DNA from: Saccharopolyspora hirsuta
GTDB lineage: Bacteria > Actinomycetota > Actinomycetes > Mycobacteriales > Pseudonocardiaceae
DNA length: 64,000 bases
Direction: 5' to 3'
Assembly (NCBI RefSeq): GCF_008630535.1
Contig: NZ_VWPH01000009.1
Span: forward strand, 306,181 to 370,180
Numbering within the stretch: position 1 is the first letter of the stretch; the number at the start of each line of letters is the position of its first letter. Shown here piece after piece: positions 34,122 to 43,695 of this stretch. Under the pieces are notes generated by a model that did no database searches, was not told the origin of the DNA, and saw only the letters and a list, made by a program, of their open reading frames with translations. A program made the translations under genes and the position numbers.

Positions 34122-34394
34122 ATGTCCACCACCTGCGAGCACCTGCGCGAAGCGGCCGACCGCGCGCCTGAGCCCGGCCGCGCGGACGGCTGCGAGGACT
34201 GCCTGGCCGCGGGCGAGCGCGCGTGGGCGCACCTGCGGATGTGCACCGAGTGCGGCCACGTCGGCTGCTGCGACTCCAGCCCGCACAAGCACGCGACCGC
34301 GCACTTCCACCAGACGTCCCACCCGGTGGTCCGCTCCTTCGAACCGGGCGAGTCCTGGACCTGGTGCTACGTCGACGAACAGCTCCGCCCGTGA
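34122..34394 (+). CDS. UBP-type zinc-finger protein
   Basis: A 90-aa stand-alone zf-UBP domain. Ligands are visible in CEHL, CEDCLAAGE, MCTECGHVGCCD and HKHATAHFHQTSHPV. In eukaryotes the fold binds ubiquitin tails; bacterial versions have no settled role. It may modulate the adjacent NhaP antiporter (inference from position). Confidence 0.88.
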   Translation: MSTTCEHLREAADRAPEPGRADGCEDCLAAGERAWAHLRMCTECGHVGCCDSSPHKHATAHFHQTSHPVVRSFEPGESWTWCYVDEQLRP

Positions 34395-34402
34395 GAAACC
34401 GA

Positions 34403-34442
34403 CACCCGGGGCGGCACCGCGAAATCGGCGCCACCCCGGGTG
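34403..34442. terminator. Bidirectional terminator hairpin
   Basis: CACCCGGGG pairs with CCCCGGGTG around a 20-base loop, between the convergent zf-UBP and permease genes. Confidence 0.6.
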
Positions 34443-34452
34443 ACGGCCGGGG

Positions 34453-35952
34453 TCAGAGCTCGTCGGCGGCCTCCTCGATGGTCTCGCCCCGGGCGAGGCG
34501 GCTGTTGTGCCTGCTGTAGACGAAGTAGAGGACCAGGCCGAGGACCATCCAGATGCCGAAGCGGATCCAGGTCCAGCCCTCCAGGTTCAGCATCAGGTAC
34601 AGGCAGGCCGCCGCGGCCAGGACCGGGATCACCGGCACCCACGGCACGCGGAACGCCCGCGGCAGGTCCGGGCGGGTCCGGCGCAGCACCAGCACGCCGA
34701 TCGACACCAGCACGAAGGCGAACAGGGTGCCGATGTTGGTCATCTCGGCGAGCACGTTGATCGGGGTCAGCGAGGCGATGATCGCGACGATGATGCCGGT
34801 GATCACGGTGATCCGGTAGGGCGTGCGGTACTTCTTGTGCACCTTGGCGAACCACACCGGCAGCAGCCCGTCGCGGCTCATCGCGAACCCGACCCGCGCC
34901 TGGCCCAGCATCAGGATGAGGATCACCGTGGTCAGCCCGGCGATGGCGCCGAGCGAGACCAGCCCGACCGCCCACGGCGCGCCGATCGCCTGGAACGCGG
35001 TGGCCATCGGGGCCGCGGTGTCCAGCTGGTCGTACTTGACGATGCCGGTCATCACCAGCGACACCAGCACGTACAGGATCGAGCAGATGGCCAGCGAGCC
35101 GAGGATGCCGATCGGCATGTCCCGCTGGGGTCGGCGGGTCTCCTCCGCGCCGCTGGCGACGATGTCGAAGCCGATGTAGGCGAAGAACACCAGCGCGGCA
35201 CCGGCGACCAGGCCGCTGAGCCCGAACGAACCGGTCTGCCCGAAGATCGCGCTGATCAGCGGTTGCTCCAGCGGCGCGCTGACCGCGCCGGGCTCCGGCG
35301 GCTGGTGCGGCGGGATGAACGGGCTCCAGTTGGCCGCCTTGACGAAGAACGCGCCGAAGATGATGAAGAACAGCACCACGGCGAGCTTGACGGCCACCAC
35401 GACGTTGGTGACCGCGGCGCTGAGCCGGATGCCGACCACCAGCACGACGGTCAGCAGCAGGGCGATGATCGCGGCGGGGATGTTCGCCACGCCGCCGGCG
35501 CCGGGTGCGGCCGTCAGCGCGTCGGGGAGGGGCAGGCCCACCGCGCCGAGCGCTTCGACGAAGTACTGCGACCAGCCGACCGACACGGTGGACGCGCCGA
35601 TGATGAACTCCAGCATCAGGTCCCAGCCGATGAGCCAGGCGAAGAACTCGCCCAGCGAGGCGTAGGAGAACGTGTAGGCGGACCCGGCCACGGGCACCAC
35701 CGAGGCGAACTCCGCGTAGCACAGCGCGGCGAGGCCGCAGGCGATGCCGGAGATGACGAACGAGATGGAGATGCCCGGTCCGGCGTCGGTGGCCGCGGCC
35801 ACGCCGGTGAGCACGAAGATGCCGGTGCCGATGATCGCGCCGATGCCGATGCCCAGCAGGTCCACGGCGCGCAGCACGCGCCGGAGCCGGAATTCCGGGG
35901 CCTCCGCATCGCGGATGGACTGTTCGACCGACTTGACACGCATGATCGTCAT
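34453..35952 (-). CDS. APC-family amino acid permease
   Basis: A 499-aa transporter with about 12-14 membrane segments. The first helix has GIGIGAIIGTGIFVLTGVAA, the APC substrate-site motif, and ALCYAEFASVVPVAGSAYTF follows. The sequence best fits the cationic amino acid transporter branch. ATG 35952 is chosen because GGAGG lies 6 bases upstream. No neighbour indicates the substrate. Confidence 0.88.
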   Translation of the reverse strand: MTIMRVKSVEQSIRDAEAPEFRLRRVLRAVDLLGIGIGAIIGTGIFVLTGVAAATDAGPGISISFVISGIACGLAALCYAEFASVVPVAGSAYTFSYASLGEFFAWLIGWDLMLEFIIGASTVSVGWSQYFVEALGAVGLPLPDALTAAPGAGGVANIPAAIIALLLTVVLVVGIRLSAAVTNVVVAVKLAVVLFFIIFGAFFVKAANWSPFIPPHQPPEPGAVSAPLEQPLISAIFGQTGSFGLSGLVAGAALVFFAYIGFDIVASGAEETRRPQRDMPIGILGSLAICSILYVLVSLVMTGIVKYDQLDTAAPMATAFQAIGAPWAVGLVSLGAIAGLTTVILILMLGQARVGFAMSRDGLLPVWFAKVHKKYRTPYRITVITGIIVAIIASLTPINVLAEMTNIGTLFAFVLVSIGVLVLRRTRPDLPRAFRVPWVPVIPVLAAAACLYLMLNLEGWTWIRFGIWMVLGLVLYFVYSRHNSRLARGETIEEAADEL

Positions 35953-36064
35953 GGGTGGCCTCCTCACCCTTGCCCCCGGCAGGTCGGATTGGCCCGCTCG
36001 TGCCGCGCTACCGCGTCTTAGGACAGGATTGTGTCTAGGGTCACATCTGACAAGGCGGAGCAGC

Positions 36065-36622
36065 TCATCGTGAACCGGCTGTGATCAGCGCGGCCGCGGC
36101 GGACCGGGCGGCGCGGGCGGCGTCGGACCGTCCGCTCACGGCGGCGGTGGCGATCGCGCCCTCGACCAGGACGAGCAGCTGCTCGGCGAGTTCTCCGGGG
36201 TCGGCGACGTCGAGCCGGTCCACCAGTTCCCGCAGGTAGTCGTGCAGGTCCTGCTTGTGCTTCCGGGCGGCCTCGGCCACGGCGGGGGCCACGCCGCCGA
36301 GCTCGCCGAACGAGTTGAGGAACGCGCAGCCGCGGAAGCCGGGCTCCTGGAACCACTCGTGCAGCCAGTCGAACACCGCGAGCGCGGGGGGCTCGTCGCT
36401 GCGCTCGACGTGCGCGGTCAGCGCGGCCAGCCAGCGCTCGTCGCGGCGGCGCAGGTAGGCCTCGACCAGCTCGTCCTTGGAGGCGAAGCACTGGTAGAGG
36501 CGCTTGAGCGAGACTCCGGAGGTCGCGCGCAGCTCGGCCATGCCCACGGCTTGGATGCCGCGCTCGTAGAACAGGGCTTCGGCGGTGTCCAGCAGCTTGT
36601 CCGCGGCCTGGTGGCGGTCCAT
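36065..36622 (-). CDS. TetR-family repressor
   Basis: A 185-aa regulator. The helix-turn-helix spans residues 5-50 (LLDTAEALFYERGIQAVGMA, VSLKRLYQCFASKDELVEAY) and the C-terminal domain resembles AcrR-type ligand pockets. ATG 36622 is used; a longer frame would run into the operators. Two identical 14-bp operator cores lie between it and the divergent DUF1348 gene, so it almost surely represses both. Confidence 0.9.
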   Translation of the reverse strand: MDRHQAADKLLDTAEALFYERGIQAVGMAELRATSGVSLKRLYQCFASKDELVEAYLRRRDERWLAALTAHVERSDEPPALAVFDWLHEWFQEPGFRGCAFLNSFGELGGVAPAVAEAARKHKQDLHDYLRELVDRLDVADPGELAEQLLVLVEGAIATAAVSGRSDAARAARSAAAALITAGSR

Positions 36623-36645
36623 GTGGCGATCTTCCGGGTTGTTGG

Positions 36646-36689
36646 GAGAACGATCGTTCTCTAGCCTAGTCGGAGAACGATCGTTCTCC
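36646..36689. promoter_or_regulatory. Two tandem TetR operators
   Basis: GAGAACGATCGTTCTC (36646-36661) and GGAGAACGATCGTTCTCC (36672-36689) are perfect palindromes with centres 27 bp apart. A minus-strand or plus-strand -10 (TAGCCTAG region) lies between them. Confidence 0.85.
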
Positions 36690-36705
36690 ACGAGGAGGCC
36701 CCGCC

Positions 36706-37161
36706 ATGCCCCGCCCGCCCTTCCCGCCGTTCGACGAGCGCACCGCCGCCCAGAAGGTCCAGGCGGCCGAGGACGCCTGGAACACCCGGGACCCCGAGCG
36801 CGTCGCGGCGGCGTACACGGTGGACTCGGTGTGGCGCAACCGCGACCAGTTCGTCACCGGGCGCGCGGAGATCGTGGCGTTCCTGCGGCAGAAGTGGGCG
36901 CGCGAGCTGGACTACGCGCTGCGCAAGGAGCTCTGGGCGTTCCGGGAGAACCGCATCGCGGTGCGCTTCCAGTACGAGAGCCGCGACGCGGCGGGGCAGT
37001 GGTGGCGCAGCTACGGCAACGAGCTCTGGGAGTTCACCGCCGACGGGCTGATGAGCCGCCGCGAGGCCAGCATCAACGACGTGCCGATCACCGCCGCCGA
37101 GCGCCGGATCTTCGGCCCCCGCCCGGAATCCGAGCGCGGTCAGCTGCTGCCGGGCCGCTGA
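36706..37161 (+). CDS. DUF1348 / NTF2-like protein
   Basis: A 151-aa SnoaL/NTF2-like fold protein: [40 protein letters not shown] and [11 protein letters not shown] match DUF1348. Members are cytoplasmic with no known catalysis. GAGGAGG precedes ATG 36706. It is the likely main target of the divergent TetR repressor. Confidence 0.9.
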   Translation: MPRPPFPPFDERTAAQKVQAAEDAWNTRDPERVAAAYTVDSVWRNRDQFVTGRAEIVAFLRQKWARELDYALRKELWAFRENRIAVRFQYESRDAAGQWWRSYGNELWEFTADGLMSRREASINDVPITAAERRIFGPRPESERGQLLPGR

Positions 37162-37163
37162 CG

Positions 37164-37952
37164 TCAGGGCATCGCGGCGGCGATGTCGGTGGCGGCCCCG
37201 CGGGCGAGGGCGCCCAGCTCGGGGAAGCGCGACTCCGGGATGCGGTCGCGCGGGCCCCAGACGCTGACGATGGCGAACGGGCGGTCGCGCGCGTCCAGCG
37301 CCGCCGCCGCGACGCCGTGGACCTCGGGTTCCAGCTCGCCGACGCCGACGCTGTAGCCCTGCTCGCGGATCTCGGCGAGCTCGGCGCGCAGCGCGGCGCG
37401 GTCGGTCCGGGTGCTGGCGGTGTACTCCGCGAGCGGACCGGCGAGCATCGACTCGACCTCGTCGTCCGGGAGCCAGGCGAGGAACGCCTTGCCCGCTGAA
37501 GTCGCGTGGATCGGCACCTGCCGACCGAGCCAGCGGGCGCTGAGCACCACCGGCGGCGCCACCTCGTCCACGTAGGTCAGGCCGAGGTGCTGCGCCACGG
37601 CGAGGTTCGCCGTCTCGCCCGTCTCGCGGCTGAGCCGCTCCAGCACGTCGTGCGCCCGGCGCACCAGGCCGTCCACGCCCGCGGTGGCGGCCATCCGGCT
37701 GATCGCGAAGCCGATCGAATAGCGGTTGGTCAGCGGGTTCCGCTCGACCAGTCCGTGGTGCTCCATGGTGGCCAGCAGCCGCCACGCGGTGGCCCGGTTG
37801 AGGTCGCACTCGGCGGCGAGCTCGGCCGCCGGGCGTCCCCCGGGCGCGCTCGACGAGACCGCGTTGAGCAGCGCGACCGCGCGGTCCAGGGACTGCACGC
37901 GCCCGCTCGCGGAACGGGTTCCGTCCTGGTTGTGGGCCGCTTCCACGCTCAT
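37164..37952 (-). CDS. IclR-family regulator of the carnitine-type operon
   Basis: A 262-aa IclR protein with helix-turn-helix AELAAECDLNRATAWRLLAT and effector-domain segments VPIHATSAGKAFLAWLP and GYSVGVGELEPEVHGVAAA. It is divergent from the thioesterase-led CoA operon, with direct CGCACAT repeats in the 121-bp gap, so it probably controls that operon in response to carnitine, butyrobetaine or a CoA intermediate (inference). Confidence 0.9.
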   Translation of the reverse strand: MSVEAAHNQDGTRSASGRVQSLDRAVALLNAVSSSAPGGRPAAELAAECDLNRATAWRLLATMEHHGLVERNPLTNRYSIGFAISRMAATAGVDGLVRRAHDVLERLSRETGETANLAVAQHLGLTYVDEVAPPVVLSARWLGRQVPIHATSAGKAFLAWLPDDEVESMLAGPLAEYTASTRTDRAALRAELAEIREQGYSVGVGELEPEVHGVAAAALDARDRPFAIVSVWGPRDRIPESRFPELGALARGAATDIAAAMP

Positions 37953-38005
37953 GGCCCCACCCTAATCCGCCCGCCGCCGGTCCTGGGCCGGTCGGGTGGG
38001 CGGGC

Positions 38006-38062
38006 TTGACGTGATCGTCGCAGCCTGCCTAGCGTCGCACATAGCGAACAATCAACGCACAT
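38006..38062 (+). promoter_or_regulatory. Promoter and repeats before the CoA operon
   Basis: TTGACG (38006-38011) and TAGCGT (38030-38035) are spaced 18 bases and fit a housekeeping promoter. CGCACAT occurs at 38036-38042 and 38056-38062, 20 bp apart, about two helical turns, overlapping the start site; a likely IclR binding region. Confidence 0.5.
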
Positions 38063-38073
38063 TGTGAGATGTC

Positions 38074-38607
38074 ATGGAGCGAGTGGTCACCCCGTACGAA
38101 GGCAGCGGGCACCAGCCCTGGGACGACGCCGCGGAGATCCCGGCGCCGCTGCGGTTGCACCGGACACCGGTCAGCCCGCGGTGGGTCGACTACAACGGCC
38201 ACATGAGCGAGTCCTGCTACTTGCTCGTGTTCGGCGACAACTCGGACGCGTTCTTCCGCTACCTCGGGATCGACGAGCAGTACCGGGACGGCGGGCGCTC
38301 GCTGTACACGGTCGAGACCCACCTCCACCACCGGCGCGAGGCCGCCGAGGGCGAACCGCTGGAGCTGTCCCTGCGGGTGCTCGACCACGACGCCAAGCGG
38401 GTGCACGTGTTCCACGAGATGCACCACGGCGGGAGCGGCGCCCTGCTGGCCACGGCCGAGCAGCTGCTGGTCCACGTGGACACCGAGCAGGGCCGGTCCG
38501 CTGCGATGCCGGACGAGATCCGGCGGCGGTTGGCCGCGATCCAGCGGGCGCACGCGGCCCTTCCCGCACCCGGCGTCGTCGGCCGCCCGATGGGCATCCG
38601 GCGCTGA
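38074..38607 (+). CDS. Hotdog thioesterase, betainyl-CoA thioesterase-like
   Basis: A 177-aa hotdog-fold acyl-CoA thioesterase with the catalytic-loop signature WVDYNGHMSESCYLLVF (about residues 36-52). Layout and motifs resemble Pseudomonas CdhB, the betainyl-CoA thioesterase of carnitine catabolism. It heads a run of genes for acyl-CoA chemistry on quaternary amines; releasing glycine betaine from betainyl-CoA would link this operon to the dimethylglycine and sarcosine genes in the same window. No ribosome site stands out before ATG 38074. Confidence 0.75.
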   Translation: MERVVTPYEGSGHQPWDDAAEIPAPLRLHRTPVSPRWVDYNGHMSESCYLLVFGDNSDAFFRYLGIDEQYRDGGRSLYTVETHLHHRREAAEGEPLELSLRVLDHDAKRVHVFHEMHHGGSGALLATAEQLLVHVDTEQGRSAAMPDEIRRRLAAIQRAHAALPAPGVVGRPMGIRR

Positions 38608-38644
38608 CGGGCTCCCCACCCGAGACGAAGACCGAGGAGCGGAC

Positions 38645-39805
38645 GTGGACTTCGAGCTGACCGCCGAACAGCAGATGATCGTCGACACCGTGCGCAAGTT
38701 CGTCGCCGTCGAACTGGAGCCGCACGAGGACGAGGTCGAGCGCCTCGACGAAGTGCCGGGCGAACTCGCCGCGCAGGTCCGGGCCCGGGCCGTCGAGGCC
38801 GGTCTGTACGCCGCCAACATGCCCGCCGAGCTCGGCGGGGGCGGCCTGGACGCCACCGGTCTCACGCTGGTCGAGCGCGAACTCGGCCGCACCAGCTACG
38901 CGCTGCAGATGCTCGTCGCGCGGCCGAGCAACATCCTGCAGGCGTGCGAGGGCGAGCAGCGCGAGCGCTACCTGCTGCCCGCCATCCGGGGCGAGCGCCA
39001 CGACTGCCTGGCCATGACCGAGCCCGGCGCGGGGTCGGACGTGCGGTCCATGACCACCCGCGCGGTGCGCGACGGCGGGGACTACGTGCTCAACGGCACC
39101 AAGCACTTCATCAGCCACGCCGACGCGGCCGACTTCGTCGTGCTGTTCGCCGCGACCGGCGTCGAGCAGACCGCGCGCGGTCCGAAGAACCTGATCACGG
39201 CGTTCCTGGTGGACCTCGACACCCCCGGCCTGGAGGTGCGGCGCGGGTCGGCGTGCGTCTCGCACCGCGGGTACCACCAGTGCGAGCTGGCCTTCACCGA
39301 CTGCCGGGTCCCGGCCGGGCAGCGGCTCGGCGAGGAGGGGGCGGGGTTCGCGCTGATGGGCGAGTGGTTGGGCGCGAGCAGGCTCAGCGTCGCGGCGACC
39401 AGCGTCGGCCGCGGGCGGCGGGTGCTGGAGATGGCCACCCGGTGGGCGGCGGAGCGGCAGCAGTTCGGCCAGCCGATCGGCAAGTTCCAGGGCGTCGGGT
39501 TCCAGCTGGCGGACATGGCCACCGAGCTCGACGCGGCCGAGCTGCTCACGCTGCGGGCGGCGGCGAAGCTGGACCGCGGCGGCATGACCGACCAGGAGGC
39601 GGCGATGGCCAAGCTGTTCGCCTCCGAGGCGCTGGGCCGGATCACCGACCGCGCGCTGCAGATCTTCGGCGGGATGGGGCTGATGGCCGAGCTGCCGATC
39701 GAGCGGTTCTGGCGGGACGCCCGGGTCGAGCGGATCTGGGACGGCACCAGCGAGATCCAGCGGCACATCATCTCCCGCTCCCTCCTGCGCCCGCTCGGCG
39801 CCTGA
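38645..39805 (+). CDS. Acyl-CoA dehydrogenase
   Basis: A 386-aa FAD acyl-CoA dehydrogenase: CLAMTEPGAGSDVRSMTT, FISHADAADFVV, and LQIFGGMGLMAELPIERFWR near the C-terminus; the late WDGTSEIQRHI segment is the usual family end. Start is GTG 38645 after GAGGAG. Next to CaiD it may oxidise gamma-butyrobetainyl-CoA to crotonobetainyl-CoA, or act as a CaiA-like crotonobetainyl-CoA reductase. The former fits an aerobe better (inference). Confidence 0.85.
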   Translation: MDFELTAEQQMIVDTVRKFVAVELEPHEDEVERLDEVPGELAAQVRARAVEAGLYAANMPAELGGGGLDATGLTLVERELGRTSYALQMLVARPSNILQACEGEQRERYLLPAIRGERHDCLAMTEPGAGSDVRSMTTRAVRDGGDYVLNGTKHFISHADAADFVVLFAATGVEQTARGPKNLITAFLVDLDTPGLEVRRGSACVSHRGYHQCELAFTDCRVPAGQRLGEEGAGFALMGEWLGASRLSVAATSVGRGRRVLEMATRWAAERQQFGQPIGKFQGVGFQLADMATELDAAELLTLRAAAKLDRGGMTDQEAAMAKLFASEALGRITDRALQIFGGMGLMAELPIERFWRDARVERIWDGTSEIQRHIISRSLLRPLGA

Positions 39806-39818
39806 CGGAGGTCGGACC

Positions 39819-41885
39819 GTGATCTCCTCCGCACGACAGGAGAAGTTGCGCCGACTGCTGGCGCCCCGGCACGTCGCCGTCTTCGGCGGGGACGCCGCGG
39901 CCGAGGCGATCCGGCAGTGCCACCGCATCGGCTTCGCCGGTCCGGTCTGGCCGGTGCACCCGCACCGGACCGAGATCGAGGGCCTGACCTGCTACCGCAG
40001 CGCCGCGGAACTCCCCGAAGCGCCGGACGCGGCGTTCGTCGCGGTGCCGAAGGAGGCGACGGTCGGCGTGGTCGCCGACCTGGCCGCGCGCGGTGCCGGG
40101 GGAGTGGTGTGCCACGCCTCCGGTTTCGCCGAGCACGGCCCGGACGGCGTTGCGCTGCAGGAGTCCTTGGTGGCCGCCGCGGCGGGCATGGCGCTGATCG
40201 GGCCGAACTGCATCGGCCTGCTCAACTACCTCGACGGTGCCGCGCTGTGGCCGGACCAGCACGGCGGCCGCCGGGTGGAGCGCGGCGTCGCCGTGCTCAC
40301 GCAGAGCGGCAACATCGGCCAGAACCTCACCATGCAGCGCCGTTCGCTGCCGCTGGCGCAGCTGATCACCCTCGGGAACGGGGCCGCGACCGGTGCTGCG
40401 GAACTCGTCGACGCCCTGCTCGACGATCCCCGCATCACCGCGATCGGCCTGCACCTCGAAGGCGTGGACGACGTAGCGGCCCTGTCCCGGGTCGGCCTGC
40501 GGGCGCTGCGCGCGGGGATTCCGATCGTGGTGCTGAAGTCCGGCAGCTCCGAGCTCGGCGCGCGGGCCAACCTCAGCCACACCAGCTCCCTGGCGGGTTC
40601 GGACGTGCTCTGCGACGCGCTGTTCCGGCGGCTCGGCATGGCCCGGGTGCACCGCGTGGAGACCTTCGTCGAGACGCTGAAGTTCCTGCACGTGCACGGC
40701 CCGTTGAGCGGTACCCGGATCGCCTCGGCCAGCTGTTCCGGCGGCGAGGCCGCGCTGGTCGCCGACCTCGCCGAGCGCAGCGGGCTGGACCTCCCGCCGT
40801 TCCCGCCCAGCACCGAGCAGCGGTTGCAACAGCTGCTCGGCGATCGGGTCGCGGTGGTCAACCCGCTGGACTACCACACCTACATCTGGGGCGATCTACC
40901 AGCGCAAACGGCCTGCTTCGCGGAGCTGCTCGGCGCGGGGCTCGACGCCCACCTGCTGCTGGTCGACTTCCCCCGCGAGGACCGCTGCGCCGACGGCGCG
41001 TGGACGACCACTGTGGACGCCTTCCTCGCCGCGCACCGGACGGCGGGTTCGGCGGCGTGCGTGGTGAGCTCCCTGCCGGAAGGGCTCCCGGAGCAGGTGG
41101 GGGAGCGGCTGCTGGCCGCAGGCGTGGCTCCCATGCAGGGCGTGGCGGACTGCCTCGCGGCGATTGCAGCGGCCGCGGAAATCGGTGCTGCACAACGGAA
41201 ATCCAACGCTGCGGTGCCGCTGGAGATCCCGGTCCGGGTGGTCGGCGAACCGCACCAGCTCGACGAGCGGGCGGGCAAGCAGGAGCTGGCCGCGGCCGGG
41301 GTGGCGGTCCCGGAAGGGGTGCTGAGCGACGCCGATGGCGCGCCGGAGGCCGCCGCCGAGCTCGGCTTCCCGGTGGTGGTCAAGGCGGTGTCGGCGGAGC
41401 TGGCGCACAAGACCGAGGTCGGTGCCGTGCGGGTCGGGCTGACCAGCCGGGAACAGGTGCGCGACGCGGTCGGCGGCATGGCCGGGCTCGCCGAGGTGTT
41501 CCTGGTCGAGCGCATGGTCGCGGGCGCGGTCGCGGAGCTGATCGTCGGCGTGCGCCGCGATCCGCAGTTCGGCGCGGCGCTGACGATCGGTGCGGGCGGC
41601 GTGCTCGTCGAGCTGGTGCGCGACTCGGTCACGCTGCTGCTCCCGGCGACCCGCGAGCAGATCGCGGAAGCCCTGCGCGGGCTGCGGATCTGGCCGCTGC
41701 TGACGGGTTTCCGGGGACCGGCGGCGGACGTGCCCGCGGTGGTGGACGCGATCGCCGCGATCGCCGAGCACGCCCGCGGCGACGACCGGCTGCTGGAACT
41801 GGACGTGAACCCCCTGCTGGCGCTGCCGCGGGGCGCGGTGGCGGTGGACGTGCTGCTCCGCCGGGCGAGGAGGACCGATGACTGA
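39819..41885 (+). CDS. ADP-forming acyl-CoA synthetase (acetate--CoA ligase type)
   Basis: A 688-aa fusion of alpha and beta parts. The N-terminal CoA-binding domain and ligase domain contain [11 protein letters not shown], where the His is the expected phosphohistidine, and [12 protein letters not shown]. The C-terminal ATP-grasp domain holds [21 protein letters not shown] and [17 protein letters not shown] 39819 follows ACGGAGG. In this operon it occupies the place of CaiC, the AMP-forming carnitine-CoA ligase, so it may activate butyrobetaine or carnitine (inference). Confidence 0.85.
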   Translation: MISSARQEKLRRLLAPRHVAVFGGDAAAEAIRQCHRIGFAGPVWPVHPHRTEIEGLTCYRSAAELPEAPDAAFVAVPKEATVGVVADLAARGAGGVVCHASGFAEHGPDGVALQESLVAAAAGMALIGPNCIGLLNYLDGAALWPDQHGGRRVERGVAVLTQSGNIGQNLTMQRRSLPLAQLITLGNGAATGAAELVDALLDDPRITAIGLHLEGVDDVAALSRVGLRALRAGIPIVVLKSGSSELGARANLSHTSSLAGSDVLCDALFRRLGMARVHRVETFVETLKFLHVHGPLSGTRIASASCSGGEAALVADLAERSGLDLPPFPPSTEQRLQQLLGDRVAVVNPLDYHTYIWGDLPAQTACFAELLGAGLDAHLLLVDFPREDRCADGAWTTTVDAFLAAHRTAGSAACVVSSLPEGLPEQVGERLLAAGVAPMQGVADCLAAIAAAAEIGAAQRKSNAAVPLEIPVRVVGEPHQLDERAGKQELAAAGVAVPEGVLSDADGAPEAAAELGFPVVVKAVSAELAHKTEVGAVRVGLTSREQVRDAVGGMAGLAEVFLVERMVAGAVAELIVGVRRDPQFGAALTIGAGGVLVELVRDSVTLLLPATREQIAEALRGLRIWPLLTGFRGPAADVPAVVDAIAAIAEHARGDDRLLELDVNPLLALPRGAVAVDVLLRRARRTDD

Positions 41886-42663
41886 TCAGGTGCGAACGGA
41901 CGTCGACGGCGGGATGCTGACCGTGACCCTGGACCGGCCGAAGGCCAACTCCGTCGACGTGGCCACCAGCCGAGCCCTGCACGAGGCGTTCGACCGCCTG
42001 CGGCGCGACGACTCGCTGCGCGTCGCGATCGTGACCGGAGCGGGCGAGCGGTTCTTCTCGGCGGGCTGGGACCTGAAGGCCGCAGCGGAGGGCGAGGCCG
42101 TCGACGCCGACCACGGGCCGGGCGGTTTCGCCGGGCTGACCGAGTTCTTCGCGCTGGACAAGCCGGTGATCGCCGCGGTCAACGGGCTGGCCCTGGGCGG
42201 CGGCTTCGAACTGGCCCTGGCCGCGGACCTGATCGTCGCCGCCGAGCACGCAGAGTTCGCGCTCACCGAGGTGACGCTGGGCATGGTCGCCGATTCCGGC
42301 GGCGTGCTCCGGCTCCCCGAGCGCCTGCCGCGGGCGGTGGCGGCGGAGATGCTGTTCACCGGCCGCCGCATGACCGCCACCGAAGCCCAGCGGTGGGGAC
42401 TGGTGAACCGGGTGGTTCCAGCCGACGACCTGCTCGGCGCGGCGACCGACCTGGCGCACCAGATCTGCGCCGCAGCGCCCTTGGCGATCGCCGCGGTGAA
42501 GGAGATCCTGCGCAGTACCGCTGCGCTGGACGTGGAGTCCGGTTTCCGCTTGATGCGCAGCGGAAACCTGCCGAACTACCAGGCGATGCTCCGCTCCGAA
42601 GACGCGCTGGAAGGACCGCGGGCCTTCGCCGAGAAACGCCGTCCTAAGTGGACGGGGCGCTGA
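41878..42663 (+). CDS. caiD: Crotonobetainyl-CoA hydratase (CaiD-like)
   Basis: A 261-aa crotonase very close to E. coli CaiD. Shared stretches include [63 protein letters not shown] and the ending [14 protein letters not shown]. CaiD hydrates crotonobetainyl-CoA to L-carnitinyl-CoA. The ATG lies inside the end of the CoA ligase gene (8-base overlap). This is the strongest evidence that the operon acts on carnitine-type compounds rather than fatty acids. Confidence 0.88.
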   Translation: MTDQVRTDVDGGMLTVTLDRPKANSVDVATSRALHEAFDRLRRDDSLRVAIVTGAGERFFSAGWDLKAAAEGEAVDADHGPGGFAGLTEFFALDKPVIAAVNGLALGGGFELALAADLIVAAEHAEFALTEVTLGMVADSGGVLRLPERLPRAVAAEMLFTGRRMTATEAQRWGLVNRVVPADDLLGAATDLAHQICAAAPLAIAAVKEILRSTAALDVESGFRLMRSGNLPNYQAMLRSEDALEGPRAFAEKRRPKWTGR

Positions 42664-42687
42664 CCTCGGCGGTCAGCGCCCCGGAGC

Positions 42688-43695
42688 TCAGGCGATCCGC
42701 ACTCCGCGCGACAACTGGCGCACGGGCGTCCGCAGCCGCTGCGCGCTCAGCCACAGCGCCCCGGCGCCCAGCAGCACGTTGAACCCGAGCCCGTACGGCC
42801 ACACGGCGGGGGCGGCCGCCAGCTCCTCGTAGTCGGAGCTCTGCGGGTCCACGCGCGCGCTGCGCGCCCCGAGGCCGATGGCGCTCAGCGGGTCCATGCT
42901 GACCACCGGCTCTTCCCGGCCCGTCCGCGGGTTGAGCTGGGTCGGCGGGGCCGGGGTGGCGTCGCCGAGGATGACGAACGGGTTCGGCGCGAGCAGCCAC
43001 CACACGCGCTGGGTCTGCGGCGCTTCGTAGGTGTAGGTCTCGGTGGTGCCGCTCCCCGGCGGGGGTGTGTAGGTCTTCTCCGCCATGGTCAGCGGCAGCG
43101 CCAGGACGAAGACGATCATCGTGCCGATGGTCATGGCGAACACCAGCAGGTAGGACATCAGCGTCGAGGTGATCCCCCGCGCGAACAGCGCGGACAGGCC
43201 CTGCGCCAGCGCGCAGATCACGCCGATCAGCAGCGCGACCACCGCGATCACCACCAGCGCGCGCAGCAGGCCGACCCCGCCCTCCAGCACCGCCCACAGG
43301 GCGAACGGCAGGGTCAGCGCGAGGAACACCAGCCCGGTGGTCCAGGACGCCGCGAACTTGCCCAGCGCGATCTCCCACGCGGTCAGCGGCGTCACCTGCA
43401 CCGTGGCGAGGGTGCCGCGCTCCCGGTCGCCGTTGATCGACTGGGCCGCCAGCGCCGGTGCCACCAGCAGCGCCAGCCCGAGCACGAACAGCATCAGGCC
43501 GCCGAACATGGGCAGTCCGAGGTTGGCCATGGCGACGCCGGAGCTCGATCGCGTCAGCCCCAGGCCGTACCGGAGCAGCCCGCTGAAGGCCGCGATGACG
43601 GCGACCCACGCGATCAGCAGCCACCGCCAGCGGCCGGTGCGCAACCGCACCCGGAACTCCTGCGCGGCCACGATCTTGATCCCGCTGAGGGTCAT
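42688..43695 (-). CDS. ABC-2 type transporter permease
   Basis: A 335-aa membrane protein with six or more hydrophobic segments, a DRERGTLATVQVTPL loop typical of ABC-2 permeases, and an extracytoplasmic stretch (about residues 210-290) rich in Pro, Thr and Gln. Its ATG overlaps the ATPase gene's stop by 4 bases. Together they form an exporter; substrate unknown. Confidence 0.88.
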   Translation of the reverse strand: MTLSGIKIVAAQEFRVRLRTGRWRWLLIAWVAVIAAFSGLLRYGLGLTRSSSGVAMANLGLPMFGGLMLFVLGLALLVAPALAAQSINGDRERGTLATVQVTPLTAWEIALGKFAASWTTGLVFLALTLPFALWAVLEGGVGLLRALVVIAVVALLIGVICALAQGLSALFARGITSTLMSYLLVFAMTIGTMIVFVLALPLTMAEKTYTPPPGSGTTETYTYEAPQTQRVWWLLAPNPFVILGDATPAPPTQLNPRTGREEPVVSMDPLSAIGLGARSARVDPQSSDYEELAAAPAVWPYGLGFNVLLGAGALWLSAQRLRTPVRQLSRGVRIA

